Below are positions 1 through 5,067 of a stretch of DNA of 10,585 nucleotides, piece after piece. The stretch's first letter is position 1. Every line of letters begins with the position of its first letter. Below the pieces are notes generated by a model. It was not told the origin of the DNA. It did no database searches and saw only the letters and a program-made list of their open reading frames with translations. The stretch is from assembly GCA_045580405.1 (NCBI GenBank), contig JAZNNT010000008.1, positions 1 to 10,585 on the forward strand, given 5' to 3'. Source of the DNA: SIG452 sp045580405. GTDB taxonomy: Bacteria > Bacillota > Clostridia > UMGS1840. Position numbers and translations under genes: made by a program.

Positions 1-713
1 AAAACGTAGCAAAAGAACCTCATATTGTAGACGTGGCAAACTTTTTAAATTCAATGGGTGCTAAAATTAAAGGCGCCGGCACAGACACGATTAAAATTGT
101 GGGTGTAAAAGAATTAAAAGGTTCTACCTATTCTATTATCCCCGACCAGATTGAAGCAGGTACATACATGGCAATGGCGGCGGCTACCAAAGGTGATGTC
201 ATCATCAAAAATGTTATTCCCCGCCACCTGGAATGTATGACAGCAAAGCTCAATGAAATCGGAATTGGTGTAGAAGAAGGAGATGACTGGGTCAGAGTAT
301 TCTATAAAAAACGTCCCAAAAAGACCATGGTAAAAACGCTGCCTTATCCCGGATTCCCCACAGATATGCAGCCTTTGATTGCCACCTTACTATGTGTGTC
401 CGAAGGGACCAGCACCGTGACTGAAACCATTTGGGATTCCCGGTTTAAATATACTGAGGAACTAAAAAAAATGGGTGCTGATATCAAAGTCAGCGGTAAT
501 ATGGCAATGATTACCGGTGTGGACGAGCTTTTGCCTGCTCCTTTAAAAGCAACCGATCTCCGTGCAGGCGCCGCTATGGTAATTGCAGGGCTGATGGCAC
601 GGGGTACCACCGAAATTTATGACATTTTCCACGTTGAACGTGGGTATGAAAACATTGTTGAAAAAATCAAAGGAATGGGCGGTCAAATCGAAAAAGTTAC
701 CATTGAAGACTAA
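1..713 (+). CDS. murA: UDP-N-acetylglucosamine 1-carboxyvinyltransferase (MurA), 3' part
   Basis: MurA transfers enolpyruvate from PEP to UDP-GlcNAc, the first committed step of peptidoglycan synthesis, in the cytoplasm. The reading frame is already open at base 3 (Asn-Val-Ala-Lys-Glu-Pro, the family's NAAxEPEIVD stretch), so the gene enters from the left. The GTG at 33 is an internal valine, not a start. About 236 residues remain, somewhat over half of a normal protein of about 420. Visible family marks are YPGFPTDMQ, whose Asp (codon 363-365) matches the general-base Asp305 of the E. coli enzyme, DLRAGAA, and HVERGYENI, whose Arg matches Arg397. The catalytic Cys lies upstream, outside the window. 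I cannot tell the two clostridial paralogues (MurA/MurAB) apart from this end. The stop is 18 bases before walJ, so the two are probably co-transcribed. Confidence 0.95.
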   Translation, partial: NVAKEPHIVDVANFLNSMGAKIKGAGTDTIKIVGVKELKGSTYSIIPDQIEAGTYMAMAAATKGDVIIKNVIPRHLECMTAKLNEIGIGVEEGDDWVRVFYKKRPKKTMVKTLPYPGFPTDMQPLIATLLCVSEGTSTVTETIWDSRFKYTEELKKMGADIKVSGNMAMITGVDELLPAPLKATDLRAGAAMVIAGLMARGTTEIYDIFHVERGYENIVEKIKGMGGQIEKVTIED

Positions 714-731
714 GACCGATATCAAAAAAGC

Positions 732-1526
732 ATGGAACAGTTAAAGTTTTGCCCGTTATTCTCAGGAAGTAACGGAAATTCTATTTTCATCTCGTATCAG
801 GGCACCCGCATCCTTGTGGACTGCGGGTGCAGTTTTAAGCGCATTCGGGAAAGTCTGGAAGCTATCGGCGAAGATATCACCACCCTGGATGCAGTTTTTT
901 TAACCCACAGTCATACAGACCACACATCAGCACTCCCCATGATCATGAAGCATCTTGGGGTAAAGGTATGCGGTACAAAAGGAACACTTATTGAAGTGTA
1001 TCCCAAAATCTGCGACTATTCTGACCGTATCTTTCAGATTGATCGTCATCAGAGTGTGGGGGTTTTAGATATGCAAATCGAATCATTTCCGGTGCCTCAC
1101 GATGCATGTCACACGGTAGGATACAATGTATTTGCAGGCAACAAAGCCATCACTGTTATGACTGATGTGGGCCATCTGGCAGAAAATCTATATGCCGACG
1201 TCAAAGGAAAAGAGTTAGTTTTCTTAGAATCCAATCATGATTTAAATGCTTTGGAAAACTGCTCCTACCCTTTTCATTTAAAACAGAGAATCCGTGGCAA
1301 TGAGGGACATTTATCCAACGAAAACGCCGGTAAATTTGCAACCCATCTGGTAAACGGCGGCACCCAAAAAATCATCCTCGGTCATTTAAGCGGCGAAGCA
1401 AACACTTCAGAATTAGCTTACCAAACAGTAAAGGATGTGCTTACGCAGAATCAAATCAAGGTGGATAACGACGTAGCACTCTCCGTATCTCATCGGGGAT
1501 GTTTAGGTGAGGTGGTGCTGTTATGA
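732..1526 (+). CDS. walJ: MBL-fold metallohydrolase, WalJ/YycJ family
   Basis: A 264-residue metallo-beta-lactamase-fold protein. The metal motif THSHTDH gives His59, His61, Asp63 and His64. A further His at 123 (VPHDA), the bridging Asp145 in MTDVGHL, and the later GHLSNENAG and ILGHLSGEAN segments complete the family pattern. The N-terminus (FCPLFSGSNGNS) and C-terminus (SHRGCLGEVV) are those of YycJ/WalJ. In Bacillus this protein sits in the walRK locus and has been linked to coordinating DNA replication with cell-wall metabolism; its substrate is not settled. The start ATG at 732 has only a weak A-rich ribosome site, consistent with translation coupled to murA just upstream. Its stop overlaps the rlmH start (ATGA). 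The neighbour rlmH is the same as in Bacillus, but here the pair is attached to murA rather than to walRK. Confidence 0.88.
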   Translation: MEQLKFCPLFSGSNGNSIFISYQGTRILVDCGCSFKRIRESLEAIGEDITTLDAVFLTHSHTDHTSALPMIMKHLGVKVCGTKGTLIEVYPKICDYSDRIFQIDRHQSVGVLDMQIESFPVPHDACHTVGYNVFAGNKAITVMTDVGHLAENLYADVKGKELVFLESNHDLNALENCSYPFHLKQRIRGNEGHLSNENAGKFATHLVNGGTQKIILGHLSGEANTSELAYQTVKDVLTQNQIKVDNDVALSVSHRGCLGEVVLL

Positions 1527-1999
1527 TGAAAACCGCAATTATCACCGTTGGCAAAATCAAGGAAGAGGCAACCCGCCTTCTCATTGCAGAATATGAAAAA
1601 AGGCTGAAAAAATATACCGATTTTATCCACATTGAGGTTCCGGATTTACCTTTAAGTGACCGTCCGGGTGAAAAGGAAATCGAAGGAGTCTTAAAAAAAG
1701 AAGGCGCTCAGATTCTAAAAAATATCCCGAAAAATATGGTACCTGTTGCAATGGCAATCAACGGTAAGCAGTATTCCTCCGAGGAATTTGCTTCTCTGAT
1801 TGAACAAAAGGCAACCCAAGGCGGAATGTGTTTTGTCATCGGAAGCTCTCACGGACTCCATCCCGATGTGTTAAACGCCTGCCAAATGAAGATTTCCATG
1901 TCAAAAATGACATTCCCGCACAACCTTGCCCGCCTGTTTTTAACCGAGCAGATTTACCGTGGCTTTAAAATTTTAAACAACGAAAGCTACCATAAGTGA
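1523..1999 (+). CDS. rlmH: 23S rRNA (pseudouridine1915-N3)-methyltransferase RlmH
   Basis: RlmH is a SPOUT-fold methyltransferase that uses SAM to methylate pseudouridine 1915 in helix 69 of 23S rRNA on the assembled 70S ribosome. The protein is 158 residues, the family's normal size. The SAM knot is visible as FVIGSSHGLHPDV (residues 104-116). The highly conserved C-terminal block reads SKMTFPHNLARLFLTEQIYR and ends in NNESYHK, the family's usual YHK terminus. The usual GGSLG is GSSHG here, a mild variant. The start ATG at 1523 overlaps the walJ TGA (ATGA), with AGGTGAGG just upstream as ribosome site. A second ATG follows immediately at 1526 and would serve as well. It is the last gene of the murA-walJ-rlmH unit. 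Confidence 0.96.
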   Translation: MMKTAIITVGKIKEEATRLLIAEYEKRLKKYTDFIHIEVPDLPLSDRPGEKEIEGVLKKEGAQILKNIPKNMVPVAMAINGKQYSSEEFASLIEQKATQGGMCFVIGSSHGLHPDVLNACQMKISMSKMTFPHNLARLFLTEQIYRGFKILNNESYHK

Positions 2000-2072
2000 A
2001 CATTGATGAATCTTTGCAAATTTATTAATTCCGCACTGTTTCAACGCATTTCAAGCCGTAAAAAAACATACA

Positions 2073-2109
2073 AAAAAGACCGTTTTCATAAACGGTCTTT
2101 TTCTTTTTT
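2073..2109. terminator. bidirectional Rho-independent terminator between rlmH and rpmB
   Basis: A perfect 13-bp stem (2073-2085 with 2090-2102) with the 4-base loop TCAT. The core is GACCG/CGGTC and the base is A/T-rich, so there is a T-run on either strand. It closes the rlmH operon on the plus strand and, on the minus strand, the tRNA-Leu-rpmB unit whose stop lies at 2119-2121. An extra T6 run follows at 2104-2109. Confidence 0.92.
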
Positions 2110-2118
2110 GCTCTTCAA

Positions 2119-2307
2119 TTAGATAGCACGGATAACTCTACCGGATTTTAAGCATTTGGAGCAAACGGTAATTCTTTTCGGAGCACCGTCAACAATTGCT
2201 CTTACTTTTTTGATGTTGGGTTTCCAGGTTCTGTTGGATCTTCTGTGAGAGTGAGAAACCTGAATACCAAAAGTGGTAGCTTTGTTGCAAATTTCACATT
2301 TTGCCAT
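2119..2307 (-). CDS. rpmB: 50S ribosomal protein L28 (bL28), zinc-binding form
   Basis: A 62-residue L28 of the large ribosomal subunit. MAKCEICNKATTFGIQVSHS at the N-terminus and RTWKPNI in the middle are diagnostic. Two CxxC pairs (Cys4/Cys7 and Cys49/Cys52) form a likely zinc ribbon, so this is the Cys-plus form of L28, one of the ribosomal proteins with zinc and zinc-free paralogues. The open frame continues upstream through the tRNA gene, but the true start is the ATG at 2307, because GGAGGT stands at 2323-2318, ten bases before it, and homology starts there. It lies 71 bases downstream of tRNA-Leu on the same strand with no terminator between. A weak internal promoter (TGTAAA, 16 bases, TATTAT, about 2364-2337) is possible. 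Confidence 0.96.
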   Translation of the reverse strand: MAKCEICNKATTFGIQVSHSHRRSNRTWKPNIKKVRAIVDGAPKRITVCSKCLKSGRVIRAI

Positions 2308-2317
2308 AGTCGATTGC

Positions 2318-2323
2318 ACCTCC
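2318..2323 (-). promoter_or_regulatory. rpmB ribosome binding site
   Basis: GGAGGT on the minus strand, ten bases before the ATG at 2307. It fixes the L28 start and rules out the longer frame that runs back through the tRNA. Confidence 0.85.
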
Positions 2324-2378
2324 AAACAAATTAGATATAATATATATATCAGCCATTTTTTACACGATTTTAAAATGA

Positions 2379-2460
2379 TGGTGCCGGTGAAGGGACTTGA
2401 ACCCCCACGGTTTCCCTCACGATTTTGAGTCGCGCGCGTCTGCCATTCCGCCACACCGGC
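2379..2460 (-). tRNA. tRNA-Leu (anticodon CAA)
   Basis: Read on the minus strand, the gene begins GCCGGTG and ends CACCGGC-A-CCA, giving a perfect 7-bp acceptor stem with an encoded CCA (2381-2379). The anticodon arm CGCGA-CTCAAAA-TCGTG has one G-U pair and places CAA at the anticodon, which decodes UUG. A variable arm of about 11 bases (AGGGAAACCGT) is the long type expected of leucine tRNAs. The T-loop is TTCAAGT in a stem with two G-U pairs next to the acceptor. It is followed on the same strand by rpmB. Confidence 0.96.
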
Positions 2461-2487
2461 GCATAAACACATAAGCTGACTTGTAAT

Positions 2488-2516
2488 AATATACCACAAA
2501 CGAATTGATTTGTCAA
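2488..2516 (-). promoter_or_regulatory. sigma-A-type promoter of tRNA-Leu (and probably rpmB)
   Basis: On the minus strand a perfect -35 TTGACA (2516-2511) is followed by a 17-base spacer and a -10 TATATT (2493-2488). Transcription would start near 2481, about 20 bases before the tRNA 5' end. No terminator separates the tRNA from rpmB, so the same promoter probably serves both. Confidence 0.88.
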
Positions 2517-2581
2517 GAGATTTTAAGAATTTTTTCGTTTTTTCTTTCAGTAAACGACAAGTTTGTTCTGATTCTATTTCG

Positions 2582-2667
2582 CTAAAATTCGTTTCAGCAA
2601 ATTTGCACCTTGCCAAACAAAAAAGCATGGATTTAAACCATGCCTTTTGCGATCTTTGTTCTTTTCA
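2582..2667. repeat. degenerate partial copy of the dispersed structured repeat
   Basis: This segment matches the right-hand part of the full repeat at 2667-2869. It has TAAAATTCGTTTCAGCAAATTTGCACC against TAAAATTTGTGCTAACAAATTTTCACC, then CTTGC(C/A)AAACAAAAAAGCATGGA, the ATGCCTTTTGCG strand and a decayed TCTTTGTTCTTTT end. The AAAATTTGT/ACAAATTTT arms are eroded, but the GCATGG/CCATGC hairpin (2625-2630 with 2638-2643) is intact and, read on the minus strand, is followed by T6-G-T3. The left half, including the variable stem, is missing. It abuts the full copy. The rest of the gap (2517-2581) shows nothing I can assign. Confidence 0.78.
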
Positions 2668-2869
2668 TTTCAGTGCAGAAAAAGGGCATAGAATCAAGCA
2701 ATCAAGCCCGAAGGGGCTACCCGAAGGCGTACATAGGTACGCCGAGAGGCTTGATTGGTTGATAGCAAAAGGCATTACAATTAAAATTTGTGCTAACAAA
2801 TTTTCACCTTGCAAAACAAAAAAGCATGGATTAAACCATGCCTTTTGCGGTCTATGTTCTTTTTCAAGC
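2667..2869. repeat. dispersed structured repeat, copy 1
   Basis: A repeat of about 203 bases, sharing long identical blocks with 5902-6105. Its parts in order are as follows. Terminal segment GAAAAAGGGCATAGA (2678-2692) pairs over 15 bases with TCTATGTTCTTTTTC (2851-2865), two pairs being G-U on the plus strand. A variable stem (2693-2705 with 2751-2763) has one mismatch. Inside it are two hairpins: GCCC-GAAG-GGGC (2706-2717) and GGCGTAC-ATAG-GTACGCC (2726-2743). GCAAAAGGCAT (2765-2775) can pair with ATGCCTTTTGC (2838-2848), enclosing the hairpin AAAATTTGT-GCTA-ACAAATTTT (2783-2804) and the hairpin GCATGG/CCATGC (2824-2841). It starts 7 bases beyond the cyclophilin stop codon. There is no real coding frame in it. 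I do not recognise it as a named RNA or mobile-element family. Confidence 0.85.
2811..2848 (-). terminator. terminator hairpin of the dut-cyclophilin unit, inside repeat copy 1
   Basis: On the minus strand: AAAAGGCATGG, loop TTTAAT, CCATGC, then TTTTTTGTTTT. The stem is GCATGG/CCATGC, extended by A/T pairs across one bulged base. It begins about 30 bases after the cyclophilin stop. Its GCAAAAGGCAT arm could instead pair with 2765-2775, so the terminator and the long-range helix exclude each other. Confidence 0.75.
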
Positions 2870-2876
2870 TGATAGA

Positions 2877-3545
2877 TTACATGCCGGAGGTTGCGATGGA
2901 GTCCACCACATCCATACCTTCCAGCACTCTGCCGAATGCAGCATAGTCGCCGTCCAGATAAAGTGCATCAGCATGCATAATAAAGAACTGGCTTCCTGCA
3001 GAGTTGGGGTCACTTGCTCTTGCCATAGAAAGAACGCCTCTTTCGTGGCTTAAGTCATTTTTCACACCATTGGAGGCAAATTCACCTTTAATGCTGTAGC
3101 CGGGGCCGCCGGTACCGGTCCCTAAGGGACATCCGCCCTGAATAACAAAGCCGGGAATGTTTCTGTGGAAAGTTAAACCGTTGTAGAAGCCTTTTTCGAT
3201 CAAGGATACAAAGTTTTCCACGGTAATAGGTGCGATGTCGGGATATAATTCTGCACGGATAATACCGCCGGATGCCATTTCAATGGTCACGATGGGTTTT
3301 AATGCATCGGTTTTATCGACAGTAACGGTTTTCATGGTTACAATTGCTTTCATGGGATCAATTTCTCCTTCCGGGTTGGTGGTGATGGGTTCTTCAGTGG
3401 GTTTTACAGGCTCATTTGGGGTTTCCTGCGGAGTCTCGGTTGCAATAGGCGGTTCGTCCGATGTGGTAAAAGTGTGAGTTTGATTGTTGGAACAGCCTGT
3501 TAACACAAGCATCAGAGCCAACAGTAAAAGACAAAGTTTTCTCAA
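2877..3545 (-). CDS. cyclophilin-type peptidyl-prolyl isomerase, predicted lipoprotein, short at the C-terminus
   Basis: A peptidyl-prolyl cis-trans isomerase probably anchored to the outer face of the membrane. Residues 1-18 are a lipoprotein signal (MRKLC, a Leu-rich core, lipobox LTGC with Cys18). Residues 19-64 are a Pro/Thr/Glu-rich spacer. The cyclophilin domain runs from about 83 to the end: FHRNIPGFVIQGG (Arg128, Phe133, Gln136 of the active site), SAGSQFFI and YAAFGRVLEGMDVVD. The protein then stops at SIATSGM, whereas family members usually go on for some 15-25 residues that form the last beta strand, so the fold looks clipped. The repeat begins 7 bases beyond the stop. The start is TTG at 3545, chosen because AGGAG lies 8 bases upstream and the signal peptide begins there. 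It follows dut by 33 bases and probably shares its promoter. Confidence 0.9.
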   Translation of the reverse strand: MRKLCLLLLALMLVLTGCSNNQTHTFTTSDEPPIATETPQETPNEPVKPTEEPITTNPEGEIDPMKAIVTMKTVTVDKTDALKPIVTIEMASGGIIRAELYPDIAPITVENFVSLIEKGFYNGLTFHRNIPGFVIQGGCPLGTGTGGPGYSIKGEFASNGVKNDLSHERGVLSMARASDPNSAGSQFFIMHADALYLDGDYAAFGRVLEGMDVVDSIATSGM

Positions 3546-3553
3546 AGTTCTTG

Positions 3554-3558
3554 CTCCT
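3554..3558 (-). promoter_or_regulatory. ribosome binding site supporting a TTG start for the cyclophilin
   Basis: AGGAG on the minus strand, 8 bases before the TTG codon at 3545-3543. No ATG or GTG lies at a suitable distance, so this site settles the TTG start. Confidence 0.75.
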
Positions 3559-3578
3559 TTATTTGTTCAATTTATTAC

Positions 3579-4067
3579 TTATTTCCCGGTGCTTCCGAAG
3601 CCTCCGGTACGGTCTCCCTGAGCGTTATCGTTATCTGCTTTTAAGAATTTTGTGAAAATACCCTGACCGATTTTATCTCCTTTTTTGATGGTGATGGCAA
3701 AAGGCATAAAATTATAAAAAGCAAACATGATGTGCCCGTCATTATCGGGATTGGAATAATAATCACTATCAATAATGCCAACAGAATTTGCTAAAATCAA
3801 GCCTTTTTTACCGGGATTGGAGGAGCGGTTATAAATGGATAACACCTCATCCTCACCCATATATGCTTTAATTCCTGTTTTCACCATGGTAGGTTTAACA
3901 GGTTCCTTGGATACCACTTTTTCTAAAAGCTGACCATAGTACGACGGAATTACCGTGTCCTCAATGGCAAAAAAATCGTATCCTGCACTGTTTTTGGTGG
4001 AACGTTCAGGAAGCTTAATATCCTGATCCAAAAAATCCTTCGCTACTTCAAAACCTCTTTGTTTCAT
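3579..4067 (-). CDS. dut: dUTP diphosphatase (dUTPase)
   Basis: Hydrolyses dUTP to dUMP and pyrophosphate, keeping uracil out of DNA and supplying dUMP for thymidylate synthesis. The protein is 162 residues, in the range of trimeric all-beta dUTPases, and all five motifs are present: SAGYDFFA (27-34), YNRSSNPGKKGL (79-90), GIIDSDYYSNPDNDG (97-111, holding the catalytic Asp and the Tyr of the uracil pocket), KKGDKIGQGIF (128-138) and the flexible C-terminal RTGGFGSTGK (153-162). Residues 41-60 are longer than in the classic enzyme. The start ATG at 4067 has AGGA nine bases upstream, and a clear promoter precedes it. It is divergent from the spoIIA operon and first in a two-gene unit with the cyclophilin. 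Confidence 0.94.
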   Translation of the reverse strand: MKQRGFEVAKDFLDQDIKLPERSTKNSAGYDFFAIEDTVIPSYYGQLLEKVVSKEPVKPTMVKTGIKAYMGEDEVLSIYNRSSNPGKKGLILANSVGIIDSDYYSNPDNDGHIMFAFYNFMPFAITIKKGDKIGQGIFTKFLKADNDNAQGDRTGGFGSTGK

Positions 4068-4111
4068 CGGGATTTTTCCTTTCTTGCAATAGATGTTGTA
4101 ACACTTTATCT

Positions 4112-4139
4112 ATTATACCACATTTTTCCGAAAAATCAA
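4112..4139 (-). promoter_or_regulatory. dut promoter, sigma-A type with extended -10
   Basis: On the minus strand: -35 TTGATT (4139-4134), 16-base spacer, then -10 TATAAT (4117-4112) preceded by TGG, an extended -10. It lies about 45 bases before the dut ATG. Confidence 0.85.
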
Positions 4140-4149
4140 CTGATTTTTC
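4130..4149. repeat. short inverted repeat over the dut -35 region
   Basis: GAAAAATC (4130-4137), loop AACT, GATTTTTC (4142-4149), a perfect 8-bp inverted repeat covering the dut -35 box between the two divergent units. It could be an operator, but it is A/T-rich and may be chance. Confidence 0.35.
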
Positions 4150-4221
4150 AAAAAAACGTTCTTTTTGTCGAACGATTTTTTGATGCCACGACAAATTTCA
4201 ACGGACTTTTTTTCTTCCCTG

Positions 4222-4230
4222 TGCTACAAT
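4222..4230 (+). promoter_or_regulatory. candidate spoIIA operon -10 element
   Basis: TGCTACAAT, an extended -10 (TGn then TACAAT), ends 33 bases before the spoIIAA ATG. The region 17 bases upstream reads CGGACT, which is not a sigma-A -35. In Bacillus this operon is read by sigma-H, whose elements are AGGAWWW and GAAT. I see no convincing match to those, so the sigma factor cannot be named from the sequence. Confidence 0.4.
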
Positions 4231-4263
4231 AAGAAAAACCAAATGAATAAACGAGGAATAATT

Positions 4264-4605
4264 ATGGAAATTCTCTTTGAAGAACAAAACGACACCCTAA
4301 TGATTCTCCTGCGAGGCGAATTGGATCACCATAACAGTTTAACCGGAAGAGAAAAGCTCACCTTAAGACTCTCTCAAAAAAATTACCGTCGGTTAATATT
4401 TAATCTGGAAGGCCTTACCTTCATGGACAGCTCCGGCATCAGTTTCATTGCCAACGGCTATAAGTTGGCATCAGTTTTTGGCACAGAAATCTATGTCTAT
4501 ACCACCAACCAACGGTATCTGCGATTACTTAGCATGGCAAATATGAAAGAACTGTGCACCATTCTCCCCCACGGAAAGGAGCTTTGCAAGCTATGGAAAT
4601 TCTAA
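4264..4605 (+). CDS. spoIIAA: anti-sigma F factor antagonist SpoIIAA
   Basis: A 113-residue STAS-domain protein. In the forespore, unphosphorylated SpoIIAA binds SpoIIAB and makes it release sigma F. SpoIIAB phosphorylates it on the first Ser of the DSSG loop, here Ser56 in FMDSSGIS (53-60). N-terminal ELDHHNS matches the family. The start ATG at 4264 is preceded by GAGGA (4253-4257) at six bases. The in-frame ATG at 4243 has no ribosome site, and the still longer frame back to 4165 contains the probable promoter. It overlaps spoIIAB by 13 bases, implying coupled translation. This is the first gene of the spoIIA operon. Confidence 0.95.
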   Translation: MEILFEEQNDTLMILLRGELDHHNSLTGREKLTLRLSQKNYRRLIFNLEGLTFMDSSGISFIANGYKLASVFGTEIYVYTTNQRYLRLLSMANMKELCTILPHGKELCKLWKF

Positions 4606-5030
4606 ACGAAATGCGACTGATGTTTTTATCAAAATCAGAAAATGAAAGCTTCGCCCGTGTAGCAGCATCTGCATTTATTTCGTCCTTGGATCCAACTGTT
4701 TCGGAGCTTGTGGAGATAAAAACTGCCGTATCGGAGGCAGTTTCCAATGCAGTCATTCACGGATACGATAAAACTGTTGGAGTAATTACTCTGGAAATGC
4801 GAATATTTTCTGACTGCACCGTAGAGGTGAGTGTAACCGATTCAGGAAAAGGAATCCCTGATATTGAAAAAGCAAGAGAACCTTTATACACCACCAAAAT
4901 TGAAGAAGAACGCTCCGGGATGGGATTCACTGTGATGGAATCCTTTATGGATTTTTTGGAAGTGGAATCGGAACCGGGAAAAGGTACGAAGGTTTTTATG
5001 AGAAAACGACTGCATCCCAATCATACATAA
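4593..5030 (+). CDS. spoIIAB: anti-sigma F factor / serine kinase SpoIIAB
   Basis: A 145-residue GHKL-ATPase-fold kinase that holds sigma F inactive before septation and phosphorylates SpoIIAA. Typical opening EMRLMFLSKSENESFAR (6-22). N-box EIKTAVSEAVSNAVIHGY (41-58) with Glu48, Asn52, His56 and Gly57; G1 box DSGKGIPD (83-90); G2 box ERSGMGF (106-112). Its length equals the Bacillus protein within a residue. The start ATG at 4593 lies inside the end of spoIIAA, with AAAGGAG eleven bases upstream. The frame stays open back to 4554 but with no homology. 37 bases separate its stop from sigF. Confidence 0.97.
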   Translation: MEILNEMRLMFLSKSENESFARVAASAFISSLDPTVSELVEIKTAVSEAVSNAVIHGYDKTVGVITLEMRIFSDCTVEVSVTDSGKGIPDIEKAREPLYTTKIEEERSGMGFTVMESFMDFLEVESEPGKGTKVFMRKRLHPNHT

Positions 5031-5055
5031 CAAATTACAATCATTTTGGGAAGAT

Positions 5056-5061
5056 GAGGTG
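5056..5061 (+). promoter_or_regulatory. sigF ribosome binding site
   Basis: GAGGTG, six bases before the TTG at 5068. The frame could also start at GTG 5059, but that codon overlaps this site and has only GGGAAG before it. The site therefore favours TTG 5068. Confidence 0.6.
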
Positions 5062-5067
5062 TATAGG

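Noticed and set aside
33..713. Complete gene starting at GTG 33
   Set aside because: The frame is open to the window edge with conserved MurA residues before base 33, so this valine is internal and the gene is cut by the window.
2308..2628. Long N-terminal extension of L28 (169-residue frame)
   Set aside because: It translates the tRNA-Leu gene and its promoter. Homology and the GGAGGT site place the start at 2307.
2582..2869. CRISPR array, suggested by repeated units
   Set aside because: The units are about 200 bases, internally hairpinned and dispersed. There are no short direct repeats with regular spacers and no cas genes.
2510..2872. 120-residue open frame through the tRNA promoter and repeats, with a related frame at 5983-6351
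   Set aside because: It has no ribosome site and covers structured repeat sequence. Changes between the copies preserve base pairing rather than codons.
2838..3053. Small protein beginning MPFAVYVLFQA, similar to one from 6074 beginning MPFALYVLFQA
   Set aside because: The likeness arises only because both frames begin in the right end of the repeat. They then run antisense through the cyclophilin and leuS, and have no ribosome site.
4157..4175. LexA (SOS) box suggested by CGTTC and GAACG near the dut/spoIIA promoters
   Set aside because: The half-sites are in the wrong order and spacing for the Firmicute CGAAC-N4-GTTCG consensus.
4165..4263. Longer SpoIIAA starting upstream of 4264
   Set aside because: The extra segment contains the probable promoter, has no ribosome site and adds residues absent from the family.
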